64,000 nucleotides of DNA from Pascua guehoae (GCA_001600415.1 BCJX01000003.1:467632-531631); one strand, 5' to 3'. Counted from the first letter of the stretch, positions 31,099 to 42,739 are shown. Notes: a model not told the origin generated them from the sequence alone. Made by a program: numbers and translations.

Positions 31099-33227
31099 CT
31101 ACAATACAAATGTTTCGTGCTCCCCACCCGACTGCGTCTCGCTCCCCGCAAGGCGGGCCTCCAAGATCCTTTCGGCTTCTCCCTTCCAGTCGGCCAGGAC
31201 AAAGTCGGCCAGGCGGCGATCGGCCACGTCGCTCTTCATGCGCTCAAAGCGGAACCTGCGGTTGACGTCAGTGGTGGACCGAGGTGCACAGCGCATAACT
31301 CTTTCTTGAGAACAGACCTCATACTCACGGAGGGATCGGGGTGGAGAGCGCCTTGCGGATAGTGTTGACGAATGCCGTATAGTTGAACGCTTGTACTTGG
31401 TACACATAACTTTAGAGTCAGCCACGTCCCTGAATGGTGCTCTCATAGCACACTTACGGCTCTGGGACACGCTGCATCGAATCGTGTTGGACGAATGACC
31501 ATGACCCCACGTCCTCGTTGTGACCGTTGTCTGGGAGAGTGTGCTGTAATGTCAGTTTCCAGTTGACGACGGGGAGAGTCTGTCTATACTCACTGGATTC
31601 GCAAAGGGTACCGCCTGTGATACGTCAGCATGTGTGTCACAACTGTAGATACCTGGCATACCTTGGAGAGGGCACGGTAAGGACTGGGGCTGAGGGTTGG
31701 AGCTCCCAGGCCCAGCATGAGGCGTGCCTTGGCAAACTCGTTATCAAATTCCGTCGCGTTGAGCCGACCCAGGTTCCTGACTACCTTGGGGAGCGGATAC
31801 TTCTCCTGATCCTCTTCGCTACGGTGGTCGAGGAAACCGCCCACAAACTCAAAGCCTGGGAACTCGTGCTTGAGCTCATTGTGCGCCCGCTCGAAAAAGT
31901 CCAGCTCATAAACCTTCTGGTGACCGTTGTGGAAGTAGTGGGCCTCCTTGGCGAGGATCCACACACGATTCGGTCGCTCGTCGACTGGGGACACGACCGT
32001 ATCCTTGGGCGATGGATCGAGTGGGTAACCGAGGTAAGTGTAGCCTAGCCTGTCAGTGTTTGCTGTGTGGTTCGAAATCTCACGGCAGTCGTCTTCCTCT
32101 GTTCGAATGTTGAGGTCTTCTTCGCCAATAGTGAGCCACGCCGTGCCTGCGTTGTCGATCTTAACGTTACCCATTGGGCCAGTGCCTGTTTCCGCCGTCA
32201 CCATCCAAGCAGGGCCGACAACGGTTGATCCCCCAGTTGGATAGTAGCTAAACCCAAAGTACTGTGAGCCGTTAGCGCTCTGTGTCTCTTGTCGCCCCTT
32301 ATCACCAACGGTACGTAGGACTCACCTTCCACGCGGGAATGCCATCTGGGCGCTGCTCCGTCTTCTTGTACTGGTCAAACGTGCCATGTCTGTTTCCCTC
32401 CTCCCCGTAGTCGGCGATGATGACACGAACGAGGTTGGGGATCTGGCGATAGATGTTGTAAACCCATGCTGGAACGCTTGTCAGCTAAACGAAGCAAAAG
32501 TAAGCGACTCATCTCCACTCACGCCAGTCGACGTCACCACCGCGCAGCACAGTGAAGCCTTGTCGCTCCCACGACTCGATCTAGAGCTTGTCAGCACTGT
32601 TACCTGCCTTGAATATCTCACTCACCATGCCAAGACACCACACGCCTTCACCTCCGCGATAGCCGTCGTCCAGAGCCCACTGACAGTGGAACGTGTTGAC
32701 GATGACAACCTAAGAGTCAGCGAGAAGAACAATGTTGGTGGCAGGTTTACCTTATCAGCGTTGGGCGGACAGTTGCCGCGGATAAGGCACGCGGTGAGCC
32801 AACGGAGCTTGGCTTGGGTGTACCATCTGTAGTTGAAGGGTTCGTTCGGGTCACCCGGCTTGAAGGTAGGGATGGTGACGAGGTCTTTCAACACGTCGGG
32901 GGAGGGCGAACCATGTATGTTAAAGCCCGTGGTACGCCAGGCGAAGCGCTCCCCGTGGCCCATGACGGTCAACATGACGAGAGTCAAGCTCCCGACAGAT
33001 ATGAGGATAGATAGGAGCGCATGCACCCGGGAGAACTTGAAGAGGCCGCAAGGTAACAAGGACCGTCCTATTGGGGCATGTCAGTGGTTTGACGCGTCGT
33101 AGAGCCAGTACTCACTCCTCGACTTGGGCTGAATGGACAGCGGGACAAGGCCATCGTCGCTCCCATCAGGCGAGTCCAGAGGCAGCATCGGTCTCTGCTC
33201 CTCGACGTCATATCGGTCGTGCCTCAT
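31099..33227 (-). CDS. GT18-like type II membrane glycosyltransferase
   Basis: Eleven exons fit in phase: 33227-33116, 33067-32751, 32709-32626, 32580-32523, 32468-32326, 32261-32084, 32044-31662, 31614-31594, 31543-31458, 31409-31329, 31255-31099 (539 aa). A cytosolic tail of about 50 residues precedes one membrane helix (HALLSILISVGSLTLVMLTV, residues about 53-72), giving type II Golgi topology. The C-terminal half has a pattern seen in MGAT5-type (GT18) enzymes: RNLGRLNATEFDNEFAKARL, LGLGAPTLSPSPYRALSKAV and PFANP. NIYRQIPNLVRVIIADYGEE and FPGFEFVGGF lie upstream. A 21-nt exon encodes AVPFANP. Donor sugar and acceptor are unknown; a role in protein or glycolipid glycosylation is inference. 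Confidence 0.68.
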
Positions 33228-34659
33228 GTCGAATGCAGATCGTAGATCAACGGGTGACACTTAACGATCACGTCGAGATGATAGTTGATAAGATGAGACA
33301 GACATCAAGATCATGCTCCCTACCGATTCCCATCACATCTACAGTACAGTTACCGTCCACCACCCCCCCCCCCCCCCCTCCCCCGCCTCTGACGCTGCGA
33401 TAGACATTGCTGCAGATGCAAGCGCAGTACTGAGAGTGCCCCCGACATTCAACCCCCCTTTCAATACAAAACGCCACCACCATTGCACTCCGTCCTTGCA
33501 ATGCCGTGTCTGGACTTTGGGGTCCCTCGTTCCTTACAGGGGCGACTGCTCTTTCAACAGGGTATGTAAGTAGGCATTCAAGGGGGGAAACGGCATTCAA
33601 GGAGAACTTGGGCGTTCTCCAGAGAGCCAAGGTGCTGGCTCAGAGCCAGACATGACGTGGTTTAGGGTAAATAGCGCCACAAACGCTACTGGTCTAGATC
33701 AGAATGGCAGCACGACAGGGTAAAATCTGCCAAGGAAAACCCAACATCCACCCAGCGTATGAAAATTCGATACTGGTGAATGGTAAGGTTTTAGGGTTAA
33801 TTTCATCAGGCTATTGGCGTGCACACCAAGGAAACGAAAGTGAAAATACTACCAGCTCACTTGCTGTCGAGCATTTCAAGTTGAGGGCTAGTGTGATGTG
33901 CGAGGGAATGACAGTACGTGTGGCGCAGGGGAGCCTTGCGCCACCCTCCGCGGCTGTAGCTGTCGCCCGATTCAGCATCGTTAGGGCTATTTTCGCAGCA
34001 CTCCTCAGTAGCGTCCCCAAACGGGGAAACTGGACGGACCTGACGTAAACATCACTATCCACGGGTTATGCCATTCCCCGTTACTAGTCCTACAGAAGTT
34101 CTATGGGTTGATCAACAGACGGTTATGCAAACTAGGTAGAGAAGCTATGAACCCGCACATCTTAGTTCAGCAATTCTGGTGCAGGATGACAGCATTCACA
34201 CCCTTGTCCCAGGCCAGGCACCCGTCCGCGGGAAGAGCCGACGCGTATATGTGCCTGAGTCGGCATGAACTACCTGTTCTTATTCTCTTCGTCTGCTGTC
34301 CGCCAAATGCAAGAAGAGGTCAACCGGGTTTTGTTCATGTTGGTCATCAGACTGTGCGTTCCCGCTGCTTGATGGATGGTAAGCGGAAGTGGTTAGTCCT
34401 GCTCTGGTCCCTCTGTTCTTGGCATTGGTACTGTTCACTGAAGAGTTTGATGGATTCCGTGCATAGAGAGTCATACAGATCGTATAGAGGTCGTTTAATG
34501 TTTCCGAGCTGCATGGAGACTCGCAATCTAGGAAGGACCAAAGGAATGTGGGTACACGGGGTGATGGTCGTGAGTGATGGGGTCGTAAAGTCGTTTTCAC
34601 GTGAAGTCGTGGTGGGCGTTGGGCCGGTGGCAGCCCTTTTTGGTGTTGTGTGCAACAAC
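33228..34659. other. Intergenic, contains C16 run
   Basis: Upstream flank of the glycosyltransferase and 3' flank of the second AA14-like gene. A run of 16 C lies at 33363-33378. ORFs (33704, 34108 +) are not gene-like. Confidence 0.5.
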
Positions 34660-35996
34660 TTAGGCGAAGATACCGTTCTGGGCACCGTCGGTGAAGCCAC
34701 AGCTGGTAGAGTAGATAGGGTTCTCGTTGCTGCCGGGGCTGGGCATGTTGTTTCCGCTGCAAGCATTAGCAATCACGCCGAGGGCGGGGGGAGAAAGGAT
34801 CACGCGGGAGTTGATGCACTGCAGACAGCAGAGCGGGAATGGAGGTGATGGCAGGCGGATCGCGCTTTGAAGGGCTGACTTGGACCATAATGCCCACTTC
34901 GAATGCCGAGGCTGGGGATCCGGAGCGGTACTCACCTCTTCTGGAACAGGTAGATGGGCTGCTTGGCACCCTTGACACACTTGCTGGAGTCGCTGGAGCA
35001 GTCGACGGGAGGAACGGGCGTGGCAAGCTTGGCGTTGGCGTTGGTGGCACCCGTGACCTGGCAGCGGTAGAGCAGGCTGTAGATCTCCTCGCCGTAGCCT
35101 TTCGAGTCAGCTCTGTGTTGTTCCCGTCTTTCACATGCTACTAACCTTCACCGTGAAGCTTCTGGTGAATCCAGTTCCACTGGCAAATGCAGCCACCTGT
35201 GTCCAGTTAGTAAAATGACCATAAGACGGTGGGTGGGTAAACTCCGGAAAATATCGAGATTAGATTCCACAAAGGAGTGAAAAATCCAAACTAACCTTCG
35301 GGCTGGACGCGTCAGCTGTGTACTAAAACTCGTGGCTATCTCGCTGGTACTCACGCAGGTGGGAAGGCCGCTGGGGAAGTTGTAGGTGGCCTCACGCGTC
35401 CAGGGAGACTTGAGGTTGGTGCTGATGACAGTAAAGTCGCCGGGCTGGACAGCGTTGATATCGCTGGTGTACGCGATGGAAATGGCAGTGCCGCCGCTGC
35501 GAGGTCAGCGCGCTCTTCAGTGGCACCGAGCTTTTTGACTTACAAGAGGCTGAGGTCGGGGTTGTCGCCAAGGGGGTTGACGTTGTGGAGGGGGCCATTG
35601 TCAGCCATGCAGGCGTACTTGGGCAGAGGCTCGGTGTTGCCAGGCGCGCGCATTGTGGTCAAGGCGCGGTTGCAACCGAGGTTGAAGGTCGACGAACCGC
35701 CCGAGACAATGGGAAGATAGTTTCCCGGGACGGGAGGGTAGTTCTGCCAGCCGTGGCCAAACCACTGCGATGTGTCCAGGTTTTGGTCGGCGCGCTGGGG
35801 CCAGACGGCGTCGTTGGAGTTCCAGTTGGCGACCTCCTCGTAAGCCTGCTTGGGGTAGTTCTGTGAACCCATGTCAGCACCAGAGTCCATCATGGCATAA
35901 AAGAGGACTTACGACACCAAACATCGAGGGGTGGTAGAGAGCAACGTGGGCCGAAGCACCAGTGGCGAGAAGAAGAGAGCTAACGAGGTTGAGCAT
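34660..35996 (-). CDS. AA14-type LPMO-like secreted protein, soluble form
   Basis: Seven exons: 35996-35913, 35860-35544, 35496-35355, 35302-35296, 35196-35146, 35098-34936, 34756-34660 (286 aa). Signal peptide MLNLVSSLLLATGASA is followed directly by HVALYH, placing His at the mature N-terminus. AA14-like motifs are QWFGHGWQNYPPVPGN, FGGTAISIAYTSDI, CPEGGCICQWNWIHQ, KGAKQPIYLFQK, GNNM and FTDGAQNGIF. Unlike the copy at 12366-14377 it stops right after this core, without a hydrophobic tail, so it should be secreted freely. Two introns of the other copy are absent and one microexon is gained. Activity is unproven. The 7-nt exon CCCGAAG encodes the P-E-G of CPEGGC; skipping it would shift the frame. 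Confidence 0.85.
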
Positions 35997-36117
35997 GGTG
36001 ATTGTTTTTGGGCGAGCGGTGAAAGCTGGCTGTTTTAGAGTGGAGAATGGATGAGGGGGATGGTGGTCGTGAGAAGACTTGGAGGATGGAGAGACATGTC
36101 GGTCTCAGACAGCACTC

Positions 36118-36125
36118 TTTTATAT
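36118..36125 (-). promoter_or_regulatory. TATA box of the soluble AA14-like gene
   Basis: TATAAAAG on the minus strand, 122 bp before the ATG at 35996, is a standard distance. No competing gene start is nearby. Confidence 0.6.
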
Positions 36126-36198
36126 CTTCAACAGACGCCCTTGACACTCGATAAAGCCTTTGCAATGCAGTGAGAGGTGGCACGTACAGTACCGGAAG

Positions 36199-36201
<3 letters not shown>

Positions 36202-36230
<29 letters not shown>
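36202..36230. repeat. T29 homopolymer
   Basis: 29 consecutive T on the plus strand, about 75 bp upstream of the TATA box. It could be a poly(dA:dT) nucleosome-excluding element or the scar of a poly(A) tail insertion. No target-site duplication was seen. Confidence 0.9.
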
Positions 36231-38840
36231 GTTGGAGACACAGCACTCTCTCAGACGACGACGAGGTGCACCGCCCAGAAGCCGTCGCAGTTAGAAGGCG
36301 TTACAGCCGTCGGAGAGATGACCGACGCTTGACATCCAAGCCGACATGTTGGAGAAGTGAGTGTTCACGACATTCAGACTGCATTTTCATGGAAGCGGTT
36401 CTGAAGAAACGTATTGACACCCAGGAACAGAACAAAATAAACTCAAGATTCGAGTGACAATATTGTCCTGATTCGCGGGCAGGCACCATCGATATACGAC
36501 TTTGTTCCCTCGTATCCTAGGAATACTTGGTATATGCTCACTGGTCTTGGCCAGAAGAGACCCACTAGTGGACACGCGGGCTTGCTCCGCAGCCCGAGTC
36601 ATCAAATCGCACCGCAGTCCCTCTACCGTGGCCCCACCCCCACCTTTCAACAGGTGTATGGAACAACCCCGAAAGCACCTAAGTACGCCGCCAAACTGTA
36701 TCCGACGTTTTAGCTTTTTAAACTTCCCCTGTTGGAGCTTACTCTGTGACAAGCACACGACTCCCTCTCTGTCGCCGCCCATTGGCAAAAAAAATGCCCG
36801 ACAGCGCATGTGACTGATTACCTCTCTGACATCATGCATGCGCAGTCGCCCACCCAAAGCTTATGGCAACGTTGCGTTACGAGGCTCACCCAAACTCGCA
36901 AAATGCGTAGCCAGTTCTTTGAGAGGGTTTTCGGGGAACGCTTCCATCACTTGCATAACGCAAAACGACGCCAGTATCTGACGCGATCGGGCGTTATGGT
37001 GGTAAGCCGCATGATTTTTTCCGGGAATCTAGTCCCGACATTCTTCGGGCAAGAGCAGTGCCGGCAACTCGGCATCGTCGAAATCAGCGACGAACGTGTC
37101 AACTTGAAAGGTGTGGAGAATCACATTTTTGTTTACATGAAAACTACCTGTCCGCACATGCCGGTAATGGATACTAGATGACATTGTTACTACAGCAGGC
37201 TTTCTCTAGTCTTCTTAGGTTGCAGGGAACTCCGCTACACCGGACCAAACGATGAATGAGCCATGGGAGGATGGAACAATTGGCACATGTTTCGATGAGC
37301 AGCGAGGTAAACGCCGGCTGCTGCGGTTGGATTTTTGGAGGGGAGTTTTAGCGCACGATGCAAGGCTCAATCCTCCTGGTCACCAATAGTGAACGTCAGG
37401 CAACGGAAGTATGGGCCCAAGTTGCCTTTTGTCACCCACAAGCGCAAGACAAGGGATCACGTGCCCTGAGCCAGGAGCGATAGTGGGTGGCGTCATTCTG
37501 CTCGATCCGTGGTGTGACACGTCTTCAAAGGCCGAACAATACACGGCCGTATGGAGGTTGCTGTGGCTGCTTCGAGTGGAAGGACTCTCAAACCTGAAGC
37601 AGTCGAGACACTCTTCCAGTGGAGGAAAATTTGTCATTTTCGATCTCCTGATCTACACGGCATGGTGTTCAGCAAAGCAGAACCCCCCTGCAGCATCATT
37701 TGGCTTGCATCACCCGACATATACCCGGTCTGGGCCCCCAAGGGCTGAGGTACAGTATACCAACATACCAGAGTGGCAGTTCGGAAAAATCTGGACGGTA
37801 CATCCAGAGTGGGCATATCGATGCATCTCTGGCGATACAGGCGATTGTGCGGCACAGAACTGGTTCGGCAGGCGATCCATCGTTCTCGGCATGGGTCTTC
37901 TTGACGGACGACTTACATGCGCCACCGACCCAGACTGTCTGATTCGTCATGTCTCAAACCTTGGTAGATCACATGCACATGGCAATCGACCATGGCCGGG
38001 CACTCGAACTCAATACCCTTCCAAGTGCGAGTCTGGAAATGTTCTCAAGCGACGTCGTCGGTGATACTCAAATATTAGCTCACTACCTGGCTCTCCGATG
38101 ACGACGCGTGCGGCTATAGTACACCACAACTATTTCAATGGTCATGATGCTATTCTCTGCTGGAAGAACGGACCTACTAATCGCCGTAAAGATCCTGTCT
38201 GTCTATTCTGGCTGGAACTTCTCGATTAATGATATGCTATGGGTTCTTGAAAACTCTATCCGTCTTCCTCTGCGTTGGCCAGCATGAAAAAAAAAAATTA
38301 ATTAAAATGCCCAGAACCGCCATAACTCCAAGGCAGGGCTCAAACCTTACTCATCTCGGTAGCTTTCAAAAGTGCCTGATTGGAACGTTGCCCTTCCTGT
38401 ATCTCTCCTTTGCAATGGATAATAAGGTATAGAGTACGGTGAAGTTCCCTGCAAGCATTGGTGCTTCCTGAAACAGCTGTGGTTGAAACTCCATGATTTC
38501 AAAGGAATGGGGTAGGACCTAAGGAGTAGTGATGTCCTCTTCCGACACCTGTGCCTAACACAGAGATCGACGGTTGGTGGGCAAGTGTGTTGGGGCACCG
38601 CCAAGAGATTTACACGAATACGAAAGACTGGCTCTGAGATCTGCGGCGCCTGGTCGTTCCGAGTCGACTTGCACAGCCCCGAGCGAGCGGTAAGCAAATA
38701 AGCTCAGAGCCAAGAATCTACTGTACCGACCACCTGACAGACTTTCGAAGACGTAAGAAGTAATTAAATAAGCTTGAAACAACAGGTCACGGAACACGCA
38801 GCTCTGCAACCTGCCCAGCTATGTGGCGTTGGCAAGCTCG
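36231..38840. other. Gene-poor block
   Basis: No convincing gene. ORFs at 36810-37181 and 37411-38064 (+) have no domain, splice chain or codon bias. GC content is lower than in the genic parts. Confidence 0.45.
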
Positions 38841-39223
38841 ACCCAAACCTGAACACACAAGGGTTGGAACAGTTTGGGGACGCGCATGTGTGCGCAGGTG
38901 ACGTGACTTGTTGGGTGAGGCTGACAAGGTGGGGAGCTTGCACTTTTGGGTGGCGTTCAAGAACCAGGGGCGGCCAAATTAATCCCCCATTTCTACTGGG
39001 TCGGAGACTGAACACATGTCGATCTCTGTGAGAGTGGCATACGCTACCCAAAACCTGACCATGGAAGGGTTGAAACAGTCACGGGACATGCCAGTGGGCG
39101 GGCGTGAGTGGCGTGCCTCGGTAAATGATGCTGACGCAGGTGTGAGCTTCCACTTTTGACGTGGCGTCCAACATCCAAGGAGCGCCCCAACTAACCCTCA
39201 ACACTTTCTGGGTCGGAGGCTGA
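38841..39223. repeat. Diverged tandem duplication, about 175 bp unit
   Basis: Unit 1 (about 38841-39011) runs from ACCCAAACCTGAACAC to GGGTCGGAGACTGA. Unit 2 (about 39046-39223) runs from ACCCAAAACCTGACCA to GGGTCGGAGGCTGA. Shared landmarks occur in the same order: AGGGTTGGAACAGT/AGGGTTGAAACAGT, GAGCTTGCACTTTTG/GAGCTTCCACTTTTG, GTGGCGTTCAA/GTGGCGTCCAA. No ORF spans them. Confidence 0.7.
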
Positions 39224-39225
39224 GC

Positions 39226-39725
39226 CGGCTGAGCCGGCAAACTGCGGCCTTGCATGCCCAGCGTTGAACACCCGATGGCGTGGTACAATACCAAATACAA
39301 CTAGTCGCCCGCGGCCGAATCGCGCCTCAAAGCCACAAAGCTTGTTGATGGGTATTGCACCGTTAATTAATCACTTCAATCCACTGCCGGGACGTATGCG
39401 GAGGAATGCACACGTGGACAATACGGACACTGGGGGGTGACATTGCTTGCACAGTAGGCCGCAGCCCGCAGCTTCTCAAGGTACCGGCGATAGAAGAACC
39501 TGAACACTGCTATCGAGTCCAGGAGAAGCCACCTGGGTGGCAATAAACCGCGCTGCGGAATTGTACATCCATTTTCATTTCCGCTGCAACCCCAGCTATC
39601 GATACAGAGCCTTTCGTATGACCTTAGATCCGCAACAGCGGCTAATGCTCGTTAGCAAGTGACTGCCCACCTAGCCTGGACCAAAGGAGCCCACTTACAT
39701 GAACCGATGAAGGTTTTTTGCTTCT
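39226..39725. other. Intergenic, no gene seen
   Basis: Downstream flank of the small gene at 39726. Nothing was recognised. Confidence 0.4.
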
Positions 39726-39959
39726 TCATTTGCGCACTACCTGGGTGTCTTGGGATGGGAAGGCGCCGACGTCCTCGTCGCCATAGCGGGCGGGAAGAAG
39801 AATCCCCTCCCCGGGGCTCTCGTCGCTCTGGCTCTCCCTGCCGTCCTCGTACAGAGGCTTGTCGGTTTGGTCATGGTCCTGGCCGACTCGGTCTTTGCGC
39901 GCCTTCTTCTTCCGGTCATGCTCCTTCTTCCACTTCGAGTAGGCATAGTAGGCGATCAT
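39726..39959 (-). CDS. Small charged hypothetical protein, 77 aa
   Basis: The start ATG lies in CGACATG and gives MIAYYAYSKWKKEHDRKKK, followed by an Asp/Glu/Gln-rich polar middle (QDHDQTDKPLYEDGRESQSD) and a Gly/Asp-rich end. The N-terminus is aromatic and the next segment strongly basic, then acidic, so the chain is probably disordered. Codon use is G/C-ending. A GTAGTG after DTQ could be a splice donor leading to a further exon, in which case the last four residues are wrong. Family not recognised. Confidence 0.5.
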   Translation of the reverse strand: MIAYYAYSKWKKEHDRKKKARKDRVGQDHDQTDKPLYEDGRESQSDESPGEGILLPARYGDEDVGAFPSQDTQVVRK

Positions 39960-40494
39960 GTCGGCCGAGGTGAGGTGTGAGTTGCTGCTGGGCCGGAGAT
40001 GATGGCTGGACGTGAGGAAGGACGAGGTGATGGGGCTTTGGGTGGGATAGTGACCACCACATTTGAGATTCCCGCTTTTAAACCACCTCGACACTTCAAA
40101 TATCCTCCTGACACGAACTAGTTGTGCAACCATTACCTCCTCCCAAAGGCCGGTGGCGACTCCGTGGTCGGTTCTTCACTTCAGAAGCGGCAGCGTTGGC
40201 TGCTGTAGATGACGCCGATGACGGTCCGCAGCCACCTATTTCTGGCCGTAACGTTGCCAATGCACGCCGAGTCCATTCCTCACCCGACATGGGAACCGAG
40301 AAGACCCGTCATTGACTCCATACCTAACTCAGTCAATAGCGAGGCGGTGATCATGGCAGTTGAGCGAGCACAGCCTGACCTCGAGCCACAGCCATGCTAT
40401 TGCTGTTCACGAGAAACCTTGGTCTGCGATAGCTATCTTGGGAGAACGTTTGTGTGTGGGGTGGTTGGGTAACACCTCGTTCTGGCCCGTGCCT

Positions 40495-40530
40495 AATCGT
40501 GGAACGTCAATGAATCGTGGAACGTGAATC
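40495..40530. repeat. 18-bp tandem repeat, two units
   Basis: AATCGTGGAACGTCAATG followed directly by AATCGTGGAACGTGAATC, 16 of 18 identical. Confidence 0.85.
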
Positions 40531-41730
40531 ATGAGTAGTCATTGTGCATTCCTTGGCTCCGGTCGGAGCAGAGCTCGGACTCAGGCTGGACCATCCATCA
40601 CGTCTCTTAACGGCAAGGATGCAATGATATCGCATGAGGAATGCACAGACCTTTATGCATCAGCAGGTGGTATCAGAAGGTCGTCGAGAGTGTTGGTAAA
40701 CATGGGGGGATCCAATAGACTTTACCAAGAACTCTGCTCCCGCGCATGCTGCATGGCTCTCTCCACGCCGCTCGCATGTTCGAATCCTCTGAAGCTCTGC
40801 GTTTTCTTGTAGCTTTGTGCTAATTGTTTTGTCTACTGCTCACAGCTGCTCCGAGACGACAAGGCCTCTCCTATACAGGACAGCTTGTCCCAGTCTATCC
40901 CCATTAAGATATTGGATGGGTCTTCCAATACCATATGGGAGGGGTTCACGTACTTGACAATGTCCAGATGCTGTCGCGTGGACATTCACTAGCCTCAGCG
41001 TTGAGGTTCTTTCTCGAGTGTGGGCGGAAACAGGACCTGGCCGAGCCGCCATTTTCTTACATTTCACGCTTCGACGACAGAGTAAAACTTCCACAACGGA
41101 GTAAAATAGGAGCGTGTGTATGTCGTCCTGTCACGTTTGCTGGAATCAGGGGGTTTGTGGTGGAGCCGACACGAGGGTCGCAATACGTCACGTCCTTGTC
41201 AGGTATTCCACGCCGCGTCATGTTCTTGATCCAAAGAAGGTGTCTTACACTCTTGACCGTATCCCACGCCTGCAGGGCGTGAGGATGGCATACTACTGTA
41301 CTGCAGTTATCGAGCCCAACGTGCCTTTCTGGGCGTAACGGTAGGTTGAAGTTGTCACAGTGATGAAAACCTGAACGCGCGCAGCCCACGCGTTACAGCT
41401 GGGTGAATCCAACACTCCCATTTGTTGACAAGCCCCACACATACGACGCCTTTGGCAGTATTGGATATGTTCTATGGACCCAAAATGGCGAGCTGGGGAG
41501 GGTTATTGCTGAACCGAGCAAGGACCGAGAGGGGACAATGGCTTGGGCTCTGTGTTTTTGACGAGATGGGAGTACCAAGGTTTAACGGGAATGACGTGCC
41601 ACGTCCGATTCCATCGTTCAATGTGTGGCGAAATCGAAACAACCCCCGAAAAGAGGTCCCCGGGAGGAGTCGAGCTCCCGCAAAAAGTACGCCCAACACT
41701 CCACGCGGGAGCTGGCCGCGTGGTCTTATG

Positions 41731-41906
41731 TGTCATGCTGTGCATGACAGTTGCCCCCTCCTCAGAGAAGCGGGAGAGTAAAAAGGATTGTGTTTGGACG
41801 GAAATGGTCAGTGAAAGCATTAGATGCGCCCACTTCGTGTCTGGGATGATAGGATAACAGTGGCTGGTGTCTTGTTAGCTGGTTTAGTGCATGCTGTGCA
41901 TGACAG
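41731..41906. repeat. Repeated palindrome TGTCATGC-TGT-GCATGACA
   Basis: The palindrome lies at 41731-41749. Its right part ATGCTGTGCATGACAG recurs exactly at 41891-41906, and an inverted piece CACAGCATGACAT follows at 41915. Purpose unknown; possibly hairpin debris of a mobile element. Confidence 0.7.
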
Positions 41907-42579
41907 ATCAGGATCACAGCATGACATTATGCCTCGGCTTCACCAGGCATGCATGACGAGGGTAAGCTCTTGTATGAGTAGACCTGAACTAACCGATGGC
42001 CGAGAGGTATTCCTGAACAAGAGGTGGCACAATACGACACTCAACAGGTACTCCATTCGTTCCGCCTCCTCAAGGGTACACCGCTAGATACCCGCTGACA
42101 AACATGGCGAGTGCAAAGTCTTTCCTGGCCGGCGTGACCTACCTGACGGTGTTTGACCAAGACGCGGTATGGTACGACTCCACCCAAGGTACACGACTTG
42201 ACACGATTCTTTAGACCAGTTTCATTGATTACGACTCCCCGAGAGGTAACTCGCCCATTACGACTCCCTTCCAAGGCACTCCAATCGTTCTGCTGGAGCT
42301 GAGCTTAAAGTATGAACACCACCTTGGTCTGCCCGTCGTGACACCCATTTGCCCCACTACCTTTCCCAACCTCGCGAGACAGCTCCCAGCTGCGGTCATA
42401 TGGCGCGGAGCTCTGATCATATGGGGACGACGGGCATTTTGGCAGCCAGGCCTGACGCGCGGTGGAGGGAGCTCCCCGTCCATTTGTCTTCACTGAAGAG
42501 TTGATCAGAACTCGAGACGCCACTATGGCGTGCTTCGGCGCCGGGCTCCCGTGCTCCGCAAAAAGCGGGGGTCATGGTA

Positions 42580-42718
42580 CAGAGTGTATCAAAAAGGAAC
42601 GAGCAGTGGTGCGGGGTGAGACTGGCGGACTCTTGCAAGGTGTGCATGTCTGCAGCAGCTCGGCATCTGCATGCCTCGGCATCCCTGCGCCTTTCTCATT
42701 CCTTTCTGACACCCTCTG
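42580..42718. mobile_element. MITE copy 2, TA target site, 139 bp
   Basis: Starts CAGAGTGTATCAAAAAGGAA and ends TTCCTTTCTGACACCCTCTG, with TA on both sides. Termini, size and internal landmarks (GGGGTGAGA, CATGCCTCGGCATC versus CATGCCACGGCATC) match the copy at 21128-21264. This copy is more diverged in its left repeat. No ORF. Confidence 0.78.
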
Positions 42719-42739
42719 TACGTGATATCCAAAACTAAG

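Larger units (their letters stand above)
39960..42579. other. Gene-poor block with short repeats
   Basis: No gene accepted. A frame at 40096-40290 (-) beginning MSGEEWTRRALATLRPEIGG is weakly coding-like. Contains an 18-bp tandem repeat (40495) and palindromic repeats (41731, 41891). Confidence 0.45.

Noticed and set aside
37411..38064. 217-codon plus frame in the gene-poor block
   Set aside because: Codon use is not biased to G/C as in real genes here, no family pattern appears, and no introns are found in a genome where most genes have them.
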